From Chitinophagaceae bacterium LGM1 (lineage in GTDB: Bacteria; Bacteroidota; Bacteroidia; Chitinophagales; Chitinophagaceae), in NCBI GenBank assembly GCA_018604165.1, contig CP075895.1, forward strand, positions 1,077,501-1,141,500: 64,000 nt of DNA. The letters run 5' to 3'. The translations under genes were made by a program, and so were the position numbers. A model generated the notes under the pieces. It ran no database searches. It was not told the origin of the DNA and worked only from the letters and a program-made list of their open reading frames with translations. Each line of letters opens with the position of its first letter. The stretch's first letter is position 1. Shown piece after piece: positions 47,983 to 56,463 of this stretch.

Positions 47983-48714
47983 ATGTACAAGACAAGCTAT
48001 TGTTTATTAATGCTCTGCATCTGCTTACTGATGTTGAATAGTGCTTATGCACAAGGCATACTTATAAAAAAGAGGAATACTAGCGTGGTTGTAAACGGGG
48101 ATACAATTACAGTAACACCCCAACTGACACAAAAACCACCTAAAACAGAAATAGACATATATCTGCATGTACAAAACAACAACAGCCACGCCATCGTACT
48201 AAAGGCGAAGAAGACGGAATTTGCAATAAGTAGTACGGCAGAGCATGGCATCTGCTTTGCCGGTATGTGCCATACGCCTGCTATATATGTGGCTACAGGT
48301 GCTGCCAACCTTGCCGACGGACAAACAGATAGTGGCTTCTCTGGGCATTATATATATCTGGAAAGTGCGCACACGCCTGTTAAAGACTTGGTAGCCTATA
48401 CTTTTTACGACCAAAACAACCCCTCGGATAGTGCCATTGTATATGTGATATATAATTCTATCAAGCCAACAAGCATTGTTACACAAACAATGATAGATGT
48501 ACGCATGTATCCCAACCCTGCTGATAAAGAACTGCATATAGCTGGGCTAAAGAGTACTGCAACAGCTACGGTATACGATATGACAGGCAAGCAGGTATTA
48601 ACGCAAAGCATCAGCAATAACAACCTAAACGTAACACAACTACCAATGGGTAATTATATAGTGCGTATAGCTACTGATGAAGGACTTATAACATTAAAGT
48701 TCGAAAAGGGATAA
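47983..48714 (+). CDS. T9SS-sorted exported protein of unknown function
   Basis: A 243-residue exported protein. The signal peptide ends near NSAYAQ. The middle (about 25-165) is beta-rich (INGDTITVTPQLTQKPP-like, IDIYLHVQNNNSHAIVLKAKKTEF in outline) with two Cys in HGICFAGMCHT, perhaps a disulfide. The sorting domain (MYPNPADKELHIAGLKSTATATVYDMTGKQVLTQ in outline) closely resembles that of the hydrolase upstream. Co-transcription is likely. No function can be named. Confidence 0.78.
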   Translation: MYKTSYCLLMLCICLLMLNSAYAQGILIKKRNTSVVVNGDTITVTPQLTQKPPKTEIDIYLHVQNNNSHAIVLKAKKTEFAISSTAEHGICFAGMCHTPAIYVATGAANLADGQTDSGFSGHYIYLESAHTPVKDLVAYTFYDQNNPSDSAIVYVIYNSIKPTSIVTQTMIDVRMYPNPADKELHIAGLKSTATATVYDMTGKQVLTQSISNNNLNVTQLPMGNYIVRIATDEGLITLKFEKG

Positions 48715-48977
48715 GGAAACTTTCTACTTACATCATTAGATTGTAGGTTTATTAATAATAGTAATGCAAGATAGTCTGGACGAGGTGTAACATCATTCAG
48801 TCTAAACGCACGTATACTCTTCATGCCTATAGGCAGGATGATTGCAAAATGTGAACGCTTTGCAGCAGATATAGCAATCGCTATTCTGTATTCACGATAT
48901 TATTATATTTTTTTTAACGATAGCTGCTTGCATTTAAACTCAGTTCTTGTGTAGATTTAACTAATAAAAAAATTACA

Positions 48978-49565
48978 ATGCGTGGCTTTGTGCTTATTAG
49001 TATTATGCTGATGTATGCATATAAATCTGCTGCGCAGGCTCAGCTTCCCTCGTCTATTCCACCATATACAGATATCGTCATAGATTATGGCAGGCCATTA
49101 CCTGTATGGCAAAATGGTGCGTTATCTGAGACTTTCCTTTTCAATGCAGGTTTTGACATTTATAGTTATAAAGGTAACAGCCCCATTAGTATCGTAATAG
49201 GTGGACGCATAGGCTCTATGAAAAATGATGGAATATTTACCCGCGAACTTTCTCAGCAGGTATGGGGTACAAAACTACAAGGAGCGTTTATCGCTGGAGT
49301 TAAAATGTACCGCCCTGTAGGTAATAGGGTAGTAGAGGGTAGTATTGTTGCTGGCCCTGTACATATGGCTAATATTGAAATTGGCAATCTGAATGAACCA
49401 ATGAGCGGTATCATTACAGAAGCTGCTGCATATGCAGAACTATTTAGTGGCACATATATCGGCGCCAAGTTTATATATTATCCTGCTTTATTTACACATA
49501 AGCTACAACCCATCGGTGGTAGTTCCATCTCTGCTTTAGGTATATCATTGCGTGTAGCAATATAG
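48978..49565 (+). CDS. Exported hypothetical protein, beta-rich
   Basis: A 195-residue exported protein. The signal peptide (MRGFVLISIMLMYAYKSAAQ) is followed by mostly strands and Gly turns (VIDYGRPLPVWQNGALSETF, ISIVIGGRIGSMKNDG, LQGAFIAGVKMYRPVGNRVVE in outline), which would fit a small outer-membrane barrel. I do not recognise the family. The 263 bases upstream contain no other gene and no clear signal. Confidence 0.68.
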   Translation: MRGFVLISIMLMYAYKSAAQAQLPSSIPPYTDIVIDYGRPLPVWQNGALSETFLFNAGFDIYSYKGNSPISIVIGGRIGSMKNDGIFTRELSQQVWGTKLQGAFIAGVKMYRPVGNRVVEGSIVAGPVHMANIEIGNLNEPMSGIITEAAAYAELFSGTYIGAKFIYYPALFTHKLQPIGGSSISALGISLRVAI

Positions 49566-49693
49566 GTACACGGCTGCTTTTGCATCTGCAGCCATACTTT
49601 CTATTCATAAATTATTTTTATCATTTTCATTGTAAACATAAATGAAAATAAATGAATTTGTTGCCGCAACTTTGTGCAACTAAAAGAAAGGAA

Positions 49694-51130
49694 ATGAAAA
49701 AAATAACCATCGCAAAGGGTGACGGCATAGGCCCCGAAATTATGCAGGCAACATTGAATGTACTGCAAGCAGCAGGTGCTGCCATAGAGGTGGATGAAAT
49801 AGAAGTGGGTGAAAAAGTATACCTCAGCGGCAATACATCCGGCATCTCCAAACATGCATGGGACAGTATACGCACCAACCGCGTATTACTGAAAGCGCCT
49901 ATCACTACACCACAAGGCAGCGGCTACAAAAGCCTGAATGTAACCATGCGCAAAACGCTGGGCTTGTTTGCCAACGTGCGCCCGTGCAACAGCCTGCACC
50001 CCTTTGTGGCTACCAAACACCCCGTGATGGATATGGTCATCATCCGCGAAAATGAAGAAGACCTGTACGCTGGCATAGAACACCAGCAGACAGATGATGT
50101 GGTACAATGCCTGAAACTGATAAGCAAACCCGGATGCGAAAAAATAGTACGCTACGCTTTTGAATACGCCAAACAATACGGACGCAAAAAAGTAACCTGC
50201 CTTACCAAAGACAATATCATGAAGCAGACAGATGGTTTGTTTCACAAAATATTCAACGAGGTAGCAGCCGAATATCCGGAGATTGCAAACGAACACTGGA
50301 TAGTAGATATAGGCGCGGCGAAGATTGCCGACACGCCCGAAAAATTTGATGTGGTGGTAATGCCCAACCTCTACGGCGACATACTATCTGACGTTGCAGC
50401 ACAAATAACAGGCTCTGTAGGGCTGGCAGGTAGTGCCAACATTGCAGACGGATGCGCGATGTTCGAAGCCATACACGGCTCTGCCCCCGATATTGCAGGC
50501 AAAGATATAGCCAACCCGTCGGGTCTGCTGAATGCTGCCTGCCTGATGCTGGCACATATAGGCCAGGGAGATGTAGCGGAGAAAATACAGAACGCATGGC
50601 TCAAGACAATAGAAGACGGAATACATACACCGGATATATACAAAGAAGGCATCAGCAAACAGCAAGTAGGCACGCAAGCCTTTGCAGCAGCTGTGATAGC
50701 CAACCTGGGCAAGCAACCACAACAACTGAAGCCCGTAAGCTACAAACAGGGTATGGATTTCAAAATGCCGATATACAAACGCAAGGCTGCTACTAAAAAA
50801 GAGCTGAACGGTATTGACCTCTTTGCACACTGGGGCGGTACAAACCCTGAAGGGCTGGCAAACAAGCTGAAAGAAATAGAAACAAGCACCCTGAAACTGC
50901 AGATGATAACCAACCGCGGCGTAAAAGTGTGGCCCGAAGGCTTTGACGAAACCTTCTGCACAGACCACTGGCGTTGCAGGTTTACAGACGAGGCAGGTGG
51001 CAGCATCAGCAAAGACGATATACTGGCTCTGCTATCAGAAGCCAACAGGGTGAATATAGACATCATTAAAACAGAAAACCTGTACAGCTTCGATGGGGTA
51101 CGTGGTTACTCACTCGGGCAGGGACAATAA
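49694..51130 (+). CDS. icd: NADP-dependent isocitrate dehydrogenase, long form
   Basis: A 478-residue citric-acid-cycle enzyme that converts isocitrate to 2-oxoglutarate. Family motifs: ITIAKGDGIGPEIM, IIRENEEDLYAGIEHQ and NLYGDILSDVAAQITGSVGLAGSANI (outline). The C-terminal 120 residues past the normal fold (from about PIYKRKAATKKELNGIDLF) match the extension of the rickettsial/Thermus type (TIGR02924-like). The ATG at 49694 is chosen because the upstream 14 residues in frame do not look conserved. The two genes downstream follow at 6 and 20 bases. Confidence 0.93.
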   Translation: MKKITIAKGDGIGPEIMQATLNVLQAAGAAIEVDEIEVGEKVYLSGNTSGISKHAWDSIRTNRVLLKAPITTPQGSGYKSLNVTMRKTLGLFANVRPCNSLHPFVATKHPVMDMVIIRENEEDLYAGIEHQQTDDVVQCLKLISKPGCEKIVRYAFEYAKQYGRKKVTCLTKDNIMKQTDGLFHKIFNEVAAEYPEIANEHWIVDIGAAKIADTPEKFDVVVMPNLYGDILSDVAAQITGSVGLAGSANIADGCAMFEAIHGSAPDIAGKDIANPSGLLNAACLMLAHIGQGDVAEKIQNAWLKTIEDGIHTPDIYKEGISKQQVGTQAFAAAVIANLGKQPQQLKPVSYKQGMDFKMPIYKRKAATKKELNGIDLFAHWGGTNPEGLANKLKEIETSTLKLQMITNRGVKVWPEGFDETFCTDHWRCRFTDEAGGSISKDDILALLSEANRVNIDIIKTENLYSFDGVRGYSLGQGQ

Positions 51131-51136
51131 GCAACA

Positions 51137-51985
51137 ATGCAGCACAGCTTCTTCAAAGGTCGGAAACTACTTGTAGCCACCATGCACGGCAAAGAGCAGG
51201 TGATAGCACCACTGCTGGAAAAGCAGTTGGGCGTAGAGATAGTTGTGCCGCAAGATTTTGATACAGATGCATTCGGCACATTCAGCGGAGAGGTAGCCCG
51301 CTATGGCAGCCCGCTGGATGCTGCCAGGAACAAGTGCAGGGCAGCCGCCCACAAGTATGGCTGTAGCTTGGTAGTAGCCAGCGAAGGTTCTTTCGGGCCG
51401 CACCCTACGGCATTTTTTATACCTGCCGATGATGAGTTGTTGTTGCTTACAGATTTTGATAACGGTTTAGAAATAGCAGCAAGGGAAATAAGCACTGCTA
51501 CCAACTTCGGCGGTGTGCGCTGCACATCGTGGGCAGATGCCGAGGCATTTGCAGTAAAAGCACAGTTTCCAACGCATAGGCTGATAGTGAAAAATGAACA
51601 TGACAATAATACGCATATTGTAAAAGGTATTGGTGATTGGCAATCTTTACAGCAACACGTACTTGATGGCATAGCAAGCAACGGCAGCGTATTTATAGAA
51701 ACAGATATGCGCGCTATGTACAACCCCATGCGCATGAAGGTGATAAAGAAAGCAGTATGGAAGCTGGCAGATAAAATAGCCTGTACCTGCCCTATATGCA
51801 ATACGCCCGGCTTCGATGTGGTTGATGTGTTGACAGGCCTGCCTTGCGGGCTGTGCGGCACACCTACGCAAAGCATTGCATCGGTGCATTACAAATGCAC
51901 ACATTGCAGCCATACAGAGCAGAAGCAAAACCCGAAAGGCAAAAAACAGGAAGACCCCATGTATTGTGATGTTTGCAACCCATAA
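51137..51985 (+). CDS. DUF6671-like protein with C-terminal zinc-ribbon-like cysteines
   Basis: A 282-residue cytoplasmic protein. The N-terminal two thirds (LLVATMHGKEQVIAPLLEKQ, VVASEGSFGPHPTAFF, GVRCTSWADAEAFA) fit DUF6671 as I recall it. The C-terminal quarter has paired cysteines (CTCPIC, CGLCG, CTHC, CDVC), likely holding one or two zinc ions. Its start is six bases after icd. The role is unknown; a link to threonylcarbamoyl-adenosine synthesis downstream is only positional. Confidence 0.78.
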   Translation: MQHSFFKGRKLLVATMHGKEQVIAPLLEKQLGVEIVVPQDFDTDAFGTFSGEVARYGSPLDAARNKCRAAAHKYGCSLVVASEGSFGPHPTAFFIPADDELLLLTDFDNGLEIAAREISTATNFGGVRCTSWADAEAFAVKAQFPTHRLIVKNEHDNNTHIVKGIGDWQSLQQHVLDGIASNGSVFIETDMRAMYNPMRMKVIKKAVWKLADKIACTCPICNTPGFDVVDVLTGLPCGLCGTPTQSIASVHYKCTHCSHTEQKQNPKGKKQEDPMYCDVCNP

Positions 51986-52005
51986 TACATATAAAGACAG
52001 TATAA

Positions 52006-52995
52006 ATGATATTAACACAAGAAGCTACGCTGCATAAAGAACAAACTGCCATAGGCCAGGATGTAGCGTACGCTGCGCGCTTACTGCAAAAAGGGCATGT
52101 GGTAGCCATACCTACCGAAACAGTGTATGGCCTGGCAGCTAATGCGCTGGATGCAGATGCGGTGAGAAAAATATTTGAAGTAAAAAACAGGCCTGCACAC
52201 AACCCGCTTATAGTACATGTAGCCAGTATAGAGCAGGCTGCAAAGTTGGTAACACACATACCAGATAATGCGCTGAAACTGATGCAACGCTTTTGCCCAG
52301 GCCCGCTTACGGTGTTGTTGCCCAAGCAAGATGATGTACCCGCAGCCGTAACGGCAGGGTTGCCCAACGTAGCTATACGCATACCCAACCATCCGCTGAC
52401 GCTGGAATTGATACAACAATCGGGCATGCCTTTGGCGGCACCCAGTGCCAATCCGTTTGGCTACATAAGCCCTACAAAAGCCAGCCATGTACATAGTATG
52501 CTAAAGGGAAGGGTGAAATATATATTGGATGGTGATGATTGTGTACATGGCATAGAATCTACCATCATTGGGTTTCCGTTTGGTATACCAACCATGTACA
52601 GAGCAGGTGCTATACCTGTAGAGGCTATAGAAGAAGTGATAGGCGAAGTAGCCATACACTACGGCCACAAAGCACTGGCACCCGGTATGCTGCCAAAGCA
52701 CTACAGCCCGCATACAAAGCTGGTAGTGGTAGATGATGTGATGGAAACCATACGAGAACACAGGTTTATGCGCTATGGGGTGATAACCCACAATGCATAC
52801 ATACCCGAGATACCAGCCAACAGGCAGATACTACTATGCAGAGATAACGACTTTGCAGAGGCTGCCCACAATCTGTATGCTGCCATGCACGATATGGATG
52901 CACGCGGCTACGACCTGATAATTGTAAAAAAACTACCCGACACAGGCCTTGCTGCAGCTATAAACGACAGGCTGTATCGGGCAGCTAAAAAATAA
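52006..52995 (+). CDS. tsaC: L-threonylcarbamoyladenylate synthase, Sua5 form
   Basis: A 329-residue enzyme that makes threonylcarbamoyl-AMP for the tRNA modification t6A at position 37. The YrdC domain is clear (VVAIPTETVYGLAANALD, KNRPAHNPLIVHV, PGPLTVLLP, APSANPFGYISPT). The C-terminal 130 residues form the extra Sua5 domain (APGMLPKHYSPHTKLVVV), so this is the long form. It closes a three-gene cluster with icd and the DUF6671 gene and is followed by a terminator. Confidence 0.94.
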   Translation: MILTQEATLHKEQTAIGQDVAYAARLLQKGHVVAIPTETVYGLAANALDADAVRKIFEVKNRPAHNPLIVHVASIEQAAKLVTHIPDNALKLMQRFCPGPLTVLLPKQDDVPAAVTAGLPNVAIRIPNHPLTLELIQQSGMPLAAPSANPFGYISPTKASHVHSMLKGRVKYILDGDDCVHGIESTIIGFPFGIPTMYRAGAIPVEAIEEVIGEVAIHYGHKALAPGMLPKHYSPHTKLVVVDDVMETIREHRFMRYGVITHNAYIPEIPANRQILLCRDNDFAEAAHNLYAAMHDMDARGYDLIIVKKLPDTGLAAAINDRLYRAAKK

Positions 52996-53051
52996 AAACT
53001 GATTACAAAAATATTGCCGTCGCTTGGGGGAGTGGGCGTGCAATACTAAAC

Positions 53052-53084
53052 AAACGGGGACTTTCGTTCCCGTTTTGTGTTTTT
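53052..53084 (+). terminator. Terminator after tsaC
   Basis: A 9-bp stem with one wobble (AAACGGGGA with TTCCCGTTT) has loop CTTTCG and tail TGTGTTTTTA. It is 57 bases past the stop codon. Confidence 0.85.
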
Positions 53085-53116
53085 ATATAATATAGGAAAT
53101 ACTTAGAAGACAACTC

Positions 53117-53144
53117 AAAAAAAACCGGGGGAAATATCCCCCGG
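53117..53144 (-). terminator. Strong minus-strand terminator of the 35-residue gene
   Basis: A 7-bp G/C stem (CCGGGGG, 53125-53131, with CCCCCGG, 53138-53144) is followed on the minus strand by eight T. It is a textbook terminator and the only minus-strand gene that can need it before the TPR/LuxR gene is the short one at 53333-53440. Confidence 0.88.
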
Positions 53145-53332
53145 CATCCCTTTATACACCACCAAAACCTCTTTCGAGGCCCTTATACAGACGTGTCTGT
53201 TTTGCTTACATTCTTTACAGCTTCCCGCCCCTCTCTATAAAGAGAGGTGGGCGGCTGTATGGTCAACTTTTTGTTTGTTTTGCCCGTAAAAAAGAATACC
53301 TACTCCTTTTCACTTGCTTGTTTTGTTGTTAC
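53145..53332. other. Gene-free stretch with one hairpin
   Basis: Nothing coding is visible. An imperfect hairpin (CCGCCC/GGGCGG plus CTCTCT/AGAGAG, 53225-53254) has the look of the Bacteroidota CCCTCTC-type intergenic repeat, also suggested at 56420-56447. Confidence 0.45.
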
Positions 53333-53440
53333 TTATAGAGGATAGAATAATATCAATGCCAATATCAGCCCAAGTACAAATACTACCACTACCCACGACC
53401 ATGTTGTATACTTGTTGATTGTCTTTTCCATAATTTCCAT
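53333..53440 (-). CDS. 35-residue single-pass membrane peptide
   Basis: A short gene below the usual length cut-off. It reads MEIMEKTINKYTTWSW, then a hydrophobic helix (VVVVFVLGLILALILF) and YPL. An internal ATG (53431) could be the start instead. A strong terminator follows on the same strand, and the TPR/LuxR gene ends 145 bases upstream. The terminator position makes a real transcript likely; the protein sequence is plausible but not similar to a family I know. Confidence 0.55.
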   Translation of the reverse strand: MEIMEKTINKYTTWSWVVVVFVLGLILALILFYPL

Positions 53441-53584
53441 CAGTATGTAAATATGCATCAGACAACCACCTGTATGCAAGTTTTTCACGTTACATCTGCA
53501 TTACAGAGGCGTTACAAAAGCGTTACAATTTTCGGAATGGAATATAATTTATTGAATATCAATTATTTAAAAAAACAGCGCTTA

Positions 53585-55258
53585 TCAAATGCTATGCACG
53601 AAATCTTCCAGTTGGCTGTCCTCAGGTAGCTGTATTTTCTTCAGCAGGCGGTGCTTATTTACCCTTACAGCCTCCAGGCTTACCCCCAGCATAGCTGCCA
53701 TTTCTTTGTTGGTAAGCCCCAGTTTGGTAAGCAGTATGGTACGTAGCTCGGCAGTAGTCAGCTCGGGCAGTTTCTGTTTTACCCTGCCTATATAGCCTGT
53801 ATGCACTTTATTGAATAGTGATTGGAAATCGCTCCATTGTGCGTCATTTAATATTACAGATTGTTGCAATAGTTGCAATGAGTTGTCTTTTTCGGGTAGC
53901 TCGTTGCTGCAAGGCAGTGCCTGGTATTTGGCTATTTCTGTACCAAACTGTTCTATCAGCTCATTTTTCTCCTGTATGCTTTTGGTAAAATCGGCCAGTT
54001 GCTGGCGAGCCAGTTCTTCGGCACGCTGTTTTTCGGCCTCGGCAGTTTTGCGTTTTTGTATATGCTTCAGCTTTTGCCTGTTGATGAGCAGCAGGCTGAT
54101 GATACCCGCCAGTGCTATCAGCAGAATGCCGCCATTACGTTCCAGCTTACTTTGTTTTATTTCTTTGTCCTTCAGGGCATTCAGGTAGTTGAGCGAGTCT
54201 GTCTGTGCGCGTACAAAAAACTGCGCTTCTATGCGGGCAAATTCTTTTTGCTTGTACATATTATCAAAGCTGTCGCTGACGTGTGCATGCATCGCCATGT
54301 AGGTAAATGCTTTTTTATAGTCGCCCTTCATCTCGTTAACGCTCGACAGGTTGTAGTATACTTCTTGTTTCATTTCCTGCAGGTCCAGCTTTTCTGCATA
54401 CCGCATGGCTTCAGTTATGTAATGCTCTGCTTTTTGCAGGCATACATTTTTGTTTTGCAGGCTATCGGGTAGTGGTTTTTTGCTCTTGCCCTGCGCTATA
54501 AACATATATATAGCACCAATATTAGCTACAGACAGTGCATAGTTTTTATCGTGGCCTATCTGTGCTGCAATCTTTGCTCCTTCAAAATAGTTTTCAAGTG
54601 CCGGCACATAGTCGGGCATACGAATATAAGTACCCCCAAAATTAATGTACAGCGTGGCCAACTCTCCCAGACTTTCTTCACTGCCGTATGCCTTCTCCTG
54701 CCGCATGCCTTCTTGCAGGGCTTTCAGTGCATCGTCAAATTTCAATTGGTTAGCATACAGCATACCTATGTTTATCATCAGGCTCACCATATACTTCACC
54801 CCCGCGCGCTCATTTACGCTTTTAGCTTCCAGTGCGTACTGCAGTGCTTTTTCAAAATCATCATTACCGGTATATACCGCGCTGATGGATGATAACATAA
54901 TAGCCTCGCGCATCGGGCTTTTCATCTTACGCGCCATCAGCAGCGCGCTCTGAAAATATTCTAATGCTTTCGAAAAAACACCCTGTACGGCATAACAACG
55001 GCCGGTAAGGTTGTTGCCACGCAATATGCCCAAGTTATATTGCTGCTTTTCCGACAGTTCCAACGCCTGCAAGCCATAAGCTTTGCTCCTCTCCAGGTCT
55101 GTATTAAAATATACGTCCGATAGTTTTACGAACAGGTTTACTTTATTGGTATCTTCTTTGGCTGTTTGCAATACAAGCAGCAAAGAGTCAGTATTTACCT
55201 GTGCCATTGCGCCGCTACATGCGCAGCATATATATAGGGTAATCAATAATCGCCTCAT
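53585..55258 (-). CDS. TPR sensor with membrane helix and LuxR-type HTH
   Basis: A 557-residue one-component regulator. The signal peptide or first helix (ending CSGAMAQ) is followed by several TPRs (about 45-360), one membrane helix (GGILLIALAGIISLLLI near 380-396), a coiled-coil (KRKTAEAEKQRAEELARQQ) and a C-terminal LuxR-type HTH (LTTAELRTILLTKLGLTNKEMAAMLGVSLEAVRVNKHRLLKK in outline). The TPRs lie outside the inner membrane and the HTH inside. Such proteins are common in Bacteroidota; ligands are unknown. The ATG at 55258 begins the signal peptide. Confidence 0.85.
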   Translation of the reverse strand: MRRLLITLYICCACSGAMAQVNTDSLLLVLQTAKEDTNKVNLFVKLSDVYFNTDLERSKAYGLQALELSEKQQYNLGILRGNNLTGRCYAVQGVFSKALEYFQSALLMARKMKSPMREAIMLSSISAVYTGNDDFEKALQYALEAKSVNERAGVKYMVSLMINIGMLYANQLKFDDALKALQEGMRQEKAYGSEESLGELATLYINFGGTYIRMPDYVPALENYFEGAKIAAQIGHDKNYALSVANIGAIYMFIAQGKSKKPLPDSLQNKNVCLQKAEHYITEAMRYAEKLDLQEMKQEVYYNLSSVNEMKGDYKKAFTYMAMHAHVSDSFDNMYKQKEFARIEAQFFVRAQTDSLNYLNALKDKEIKQSKLERNGGILLIALAGIISLLLINRQKLKHIQKRKTAEAEKQRAEELARQQLADFTKSIQEKNELIEQFGTEIAKYQALPCSNELPEKDNSLQLLQQSVILNDAQWSDFQSLFNKVHTGYIGRVKQKLPELTTAELRTILLTKLGLTNKEMAAMLGVSLEAVRVNKHRLLKKIQLPEDSQLEDFVHSI

Positions 55259-55384
55259 ATCACATAATAAATATAAGGCAGCGGTTACCAAAAGACAATA
55301 GGGTAGGCTAAATAAAAGCTAAACTTAATATAAGAAAGCAACTATCAGATATTGGTTATTAGGTATAATAGTCAGTACCCCTCA

Positions 55385-56323
55385 CTACCATCTATACCCC
55401 TTCGGCAATACACATTTTTGTGTTTCCTGCATTTTGTAAAGCGGTAGCAGTAAAAATTCTGTACGGCGTTTGTCAACATTTTCTATATCCGCAATATCGC
55501 GGTAGTGATATACATCGCCCACATAGTCAGCATGGTTGCCAAATTCTCCGTATAACTGTAAGCCCTTATTATATCCACTAAGGCGTTTGTCTATCAGAAA
55601 TGGTCCGTAAATATTAGGCACCTCGCCTTTAAGTGTAGCTGTTTTCAGGTAAGCAACTAAGGTGTCTTGAGGCAGCAAATAGGCAAAATGCCCTAAAATA
55701 TGCTTGAAGTTAGAATGAAAGGCACTACCCACATCCGAAATTCCGGGGAAGCGTTTATAGGTGCGCATTATCTTTTTCATTGCTTCTACATTCATCATAT
55801 CGCTTTGATACTGCAAGCTATCTGCATATAATTGTTTTGTGCTGCCTGGCTCTGCCATCATAGCCAACCTACGTGTACGTGAGTCTGTATAATAAATCTC
55901 AAGACAATCTTGCAACATCGACAGGTTCAGTGTGCCAGTATATTTGCTAAATAGCTTGTCAAAATTCTTTACAAGTTCCTGATAAGCCTTATTATTGGAT
56001 AGATTATAGTGTTCGTATTCATATTTCAGATTTTCAAGTGATTTGATGCTCTGATTTTCGATAGCTTTTGAGATATACAAAATGGCTTTGTTGGTATCAC
56101 CCTTAGCTAGTAAGGCGTATGCCATATAACCTTCTGTGCCATACAGATACAGGCTATCCCTAAAAGGCAGTTTGCCTGCAATGGCAATGATCGAATCATA
56201 TTTCTTTTCGTATAATAACCGTCTTAACGTATGATCCCTGTCTATACGTTCCAGCAGTTCTTTGCTTTGTGCCATACAAACCATAGGCAGCAACAAGCAA
56301 AAGGATAAAAGGTAGTGCTTCAT
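55385..56323 (-). CDS. Exported helical protein, TPR-like, unknown
   Basis: A 312-residue exported protein. The signal peptide ends near MVCMAQ. The mature part is helical with a TPR-like pair (TEGYMAYALLAKGDTNKAILYISKAI in outline), and the rest shows no family I recognise. It is in line with and 126 bases upstream of the TPR/LuxR regulator on the same strand. A single transcript is possible but not evident. Confidence 0.65.
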   Translation of the reverse strand: MKHYLLSFCLLLPMVCMAQSKELLERIDRDHTLRRLLYEKKYDSIIAIAGKLPFRDSLYLYGTEGYMAYALLAKGDTNKAILYISKAIENQSIKSLENLKYEYEHYNLSNNKAYQELVKNFDKLFSKYTGTLNLSMLQDCLEIYYTDSRTRRLAMMAEPGSTKQLYADSLQYQSDMMNVEAMKKIMRTYKRFPGISDVGSAFHSNFKHILGHFAYLLPQDTLVAYLKTATLKGEVPNIYGPFLIDKRLSGYNKGLQLYGEFGNHADYVGDVYHYRDIADIENVDKRRTEFLLLPLYKMQETQKCVLPKGYRW

Positions 56324-56426
56324 CGATTAAAGATAAATTTTCCTAACAAATATCAAATCTTAAAATTCATACCATGCCCGCAAATCAGATAAATCCCAAA
56401 AATCCCAGTTCATTTTGCCCCTCCCC

Positions 56427-56457
56427 TTGGGGGAGGACGGGAGGGGCTCTATATTTG
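56427..56457 (+). promoter_or_regulatory. parE promoter with minimal leader
   Basis: TTG (56427-56429) and TATATTTG (56450-56457) are 20 bases apart, the correct spacing for Bacteroidota promoters. The -7 box ends six bases before the start codon, so the transcript should be almost leaderless. The -33 box lies inside a palindrome of the CCCTCCCC/GGGGGAGG type. Confidence 0.65.
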
Positions 56458-56463
56458 CACCGT

